From: Diphasiastrum complanatum
Taxonomy: Eukaryota > Streptophyta > Lycopodiopsida > Lycopodiales > Lycopodiaceae
DNA length: 64,000 nt
NCBI GenBank assembly: GCA_029204225.1
Contig: CM055097.1
Coordinates: forward strand, 11,407,828-11,471,827
Direction: 5' to 3'
Shown one piece after another: positions 63,069-64,000 of the stretch. The stretch's first letter is position 1. Each line of letters opens with the position of its first letter. Below the pieces are notes generated by a model. The model did not search any database, had not been told where the DNA came from, and worked only from the letters and a program-made list of their open reading frames with translations. The translations under genes and the position numbers were made by a program.

Positions 63069-63365
63069 CTATAAAGTACTGGCAAGAGACATCACCTCAA
63101 CAAGTGTGGGAGGACAGAAGGAATAAACATCGTAACGTAAGGCACCACGAAGCCCAGCAATGTAACGAGAAATAAGCTCAGTGGGCGGTAGATCTGTGAA
63201 AAGATAAGAAAGCTCCATAAATTGATCTGTATAAAAAGCAAGCTCACTGGTCTGAGTGAGACTACGGAATGTATCATGTTGGCGGTCGAGCCACTGAAAA
63301 TCAATCATAGCATGACGGAGGTCATTCCTTGGACTAAAAGATGAAAGAGGCCATGAGATCTTCAC
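63069..63365 (-). pseudogene. Element D Gag fragment
   Basis: 98 residues: RNDLRHAMIDFQWLDRQHDT, TSELAFYTDQFMELSYLFTD, LPPTELISRYIAGLRGALRY, CPPTLVEVMSLASTL. The GLR..LR and P..l.E...lA pattern is the second half of a gypsy-type Retrotrans_gag domain. The N-terminal half is missing, cut at the inversion breakpoint near 63366. No zinc knuckle is seen before the protease. Confidence 0.65.
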
Positions 63366-64000
63366 ACTGCTGCCAATTCAAGAGGGAGATCGAGGACAGA
63401 CATCAAATTAGAATGTTGAGCCACAGACTCTAGAGCAGCAGGAAGCAGAAGATCAACCCCACAAACAAGAAACGTTCGAGCAGCGACAAAATGAACCCAG
63501 AAGGTCAACAATACAAAGAAGACCTCCAGACCGTTACGTTGACAATCTTCAGTGGAGTGAAGACACACAATTCGAGTATTGCAGTTTCACTGAAGAGCCA
63601 ACAACATATCAAGAAGCTATCCAGAGTCCAAAGGGAGAATTCTGGAAGCAGGCAATGTCAGACGAGATCGAGTCGATGAGGCGAAACGAGGCATGGACGC
63701 TAGAGCCACTGCCAGAAAACAGAAAGATCGTCGACTGCAAGTGGGTGTACAAAAGGAAAATGAAATCAGATGGCACCGTTGGCCGTTACAAGGCAAGGCT
63801 TGTCGCAAAGGGCTACACACAAAGATATGGTGTTGATTATTTCGACACATATTCGCCGATGGTCAAGATGACAAGCATACGACTACTCCTTGCATACGCC
63901 CCACAGCACAATCTGGAAATTCACCATATTGATGTGAAGACAACCTTTCTCCACGGAGATCTAGAGGAAGAAATCTTCATGAAGCAGCCTGAAGGATTTG
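63366..64000 (+). pseudogene. Copia linker and reverse transcriptase start, runs off the window
   Basis: A forward frame is open from about 63415: QTLEQQEAEDQPHKQETFEQ, RRSTIQRRPPDRYVDNLQW (the usual copia post-integrase motif), EEPTTYQEAIQSPKGEFWKQ, MRRNEAWTLEPLPENRKIVD, then RT CKWVYKRKMKSDGTVGRYKA, RLVAKGYTQRYGVDYFDTYS, LEIHHIDVKTTFLHGDLEEE, IFMKQPEGF. Motif A aspartate (HIDVKT) is present. It is uninterrupted to the window edge, so this copy may be younger than the others. It is a different copia subfamily from 29-33 kb. Confidence 0.9.

Noticed and set aside
1-64000. tRNA, rRNA or organellar genes
   Set aside because: None recognised by eye. The only tRNA-like signals are primer binding sites of retroelements.

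Overview
The window looks like nuclear DNA of a land plant with a large, transposon-rich genome. The evidence is plant-type Ty1/copia and Ty3/gypsy retrotransposons with tRNA-primed binding sites, a chromodomain gypsy lineage, CACTA-type modules with a DUF4216-like domain, a hAT-type MITE, long TC microsatellites, GT-AG introns, a telo-box in front of one ORF and a plastid-type DUF3007 gene. I cannot name the species. Nothing looks bacterial or organellar. Almost every ORF belongs to a mobile element and most are broken by stops, frameshifts or nested insertions.

Layout. 0-2.2 kb: a reverse copia fragment, an unknown basic ORF, a decayed histone H3-like copy and a gypsy gag scrap. 2.9-3.2 kb: a reverse exon resembling the region linked to DUF4216 in CACTA transposases. 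4.1-13.6 kb: a Tat/Athila-like gypsy element (long LTR, tRNA-Asp-type primer site, gag, two protease domains, RT, RNase H) truncated before its integrase. It is flanked by inverted copies of an accessory ORF plus polypurine tract plus LTR start; a coiled-coil ORF lies at 10.4-11.8 kb. 13.6-17.6 kb: a copia element with all domains but several stops. 17.9-18.7 kb: the 5' end of a reverse copia element.

18.8-27.6 kb is the most unusual block. On the reverse strand are CACTA-like N-terminal exons, a SET-domain ORF, a second CACTA-like N-terminal exon, a DUF4216-like exon whose transposase core is missing, and then a separate multi-exon DDE-like transposase gene of a family I do not recognise. 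A convergent unrecognised gene on the forward strand contains a perfect 26-bp palindrome.

28.8-33.9 kb: a rearranged copia with a 1.34-kb direct duplication of its integrase-linker region. It abuts a decayed Ulp1-like (C48) protease gene (33.9-34.8 kb). 38.6-39.0 kb: two reverse exons of a DUF3007 plastid protein, the clearest host gene. 40.0-40.6 kb: a non-LTR retrotransposon RT fragment. 42.3-43.2 kb: an LTR-like sequence split by a hAT MITE with perfect TIRs and 8-bp target duplications.

44.1-63.4 kb is a nest. Reverse gypsy B is interrupted by a full-length chromodomain gypsy A (44743-51035, TSD ACCTC). Gypsy C follows on the forward strand and is interrupted by an LTR element D (TSD GAAAG). 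An inversion then turned the second half of D and the rest of C onto the reverse strand. Element D encodes Gag and a protease but no visible RT, and carries long tryptophan-rich ORFs. The last 0.6 kb is the start of a copia RT that runs off the window.
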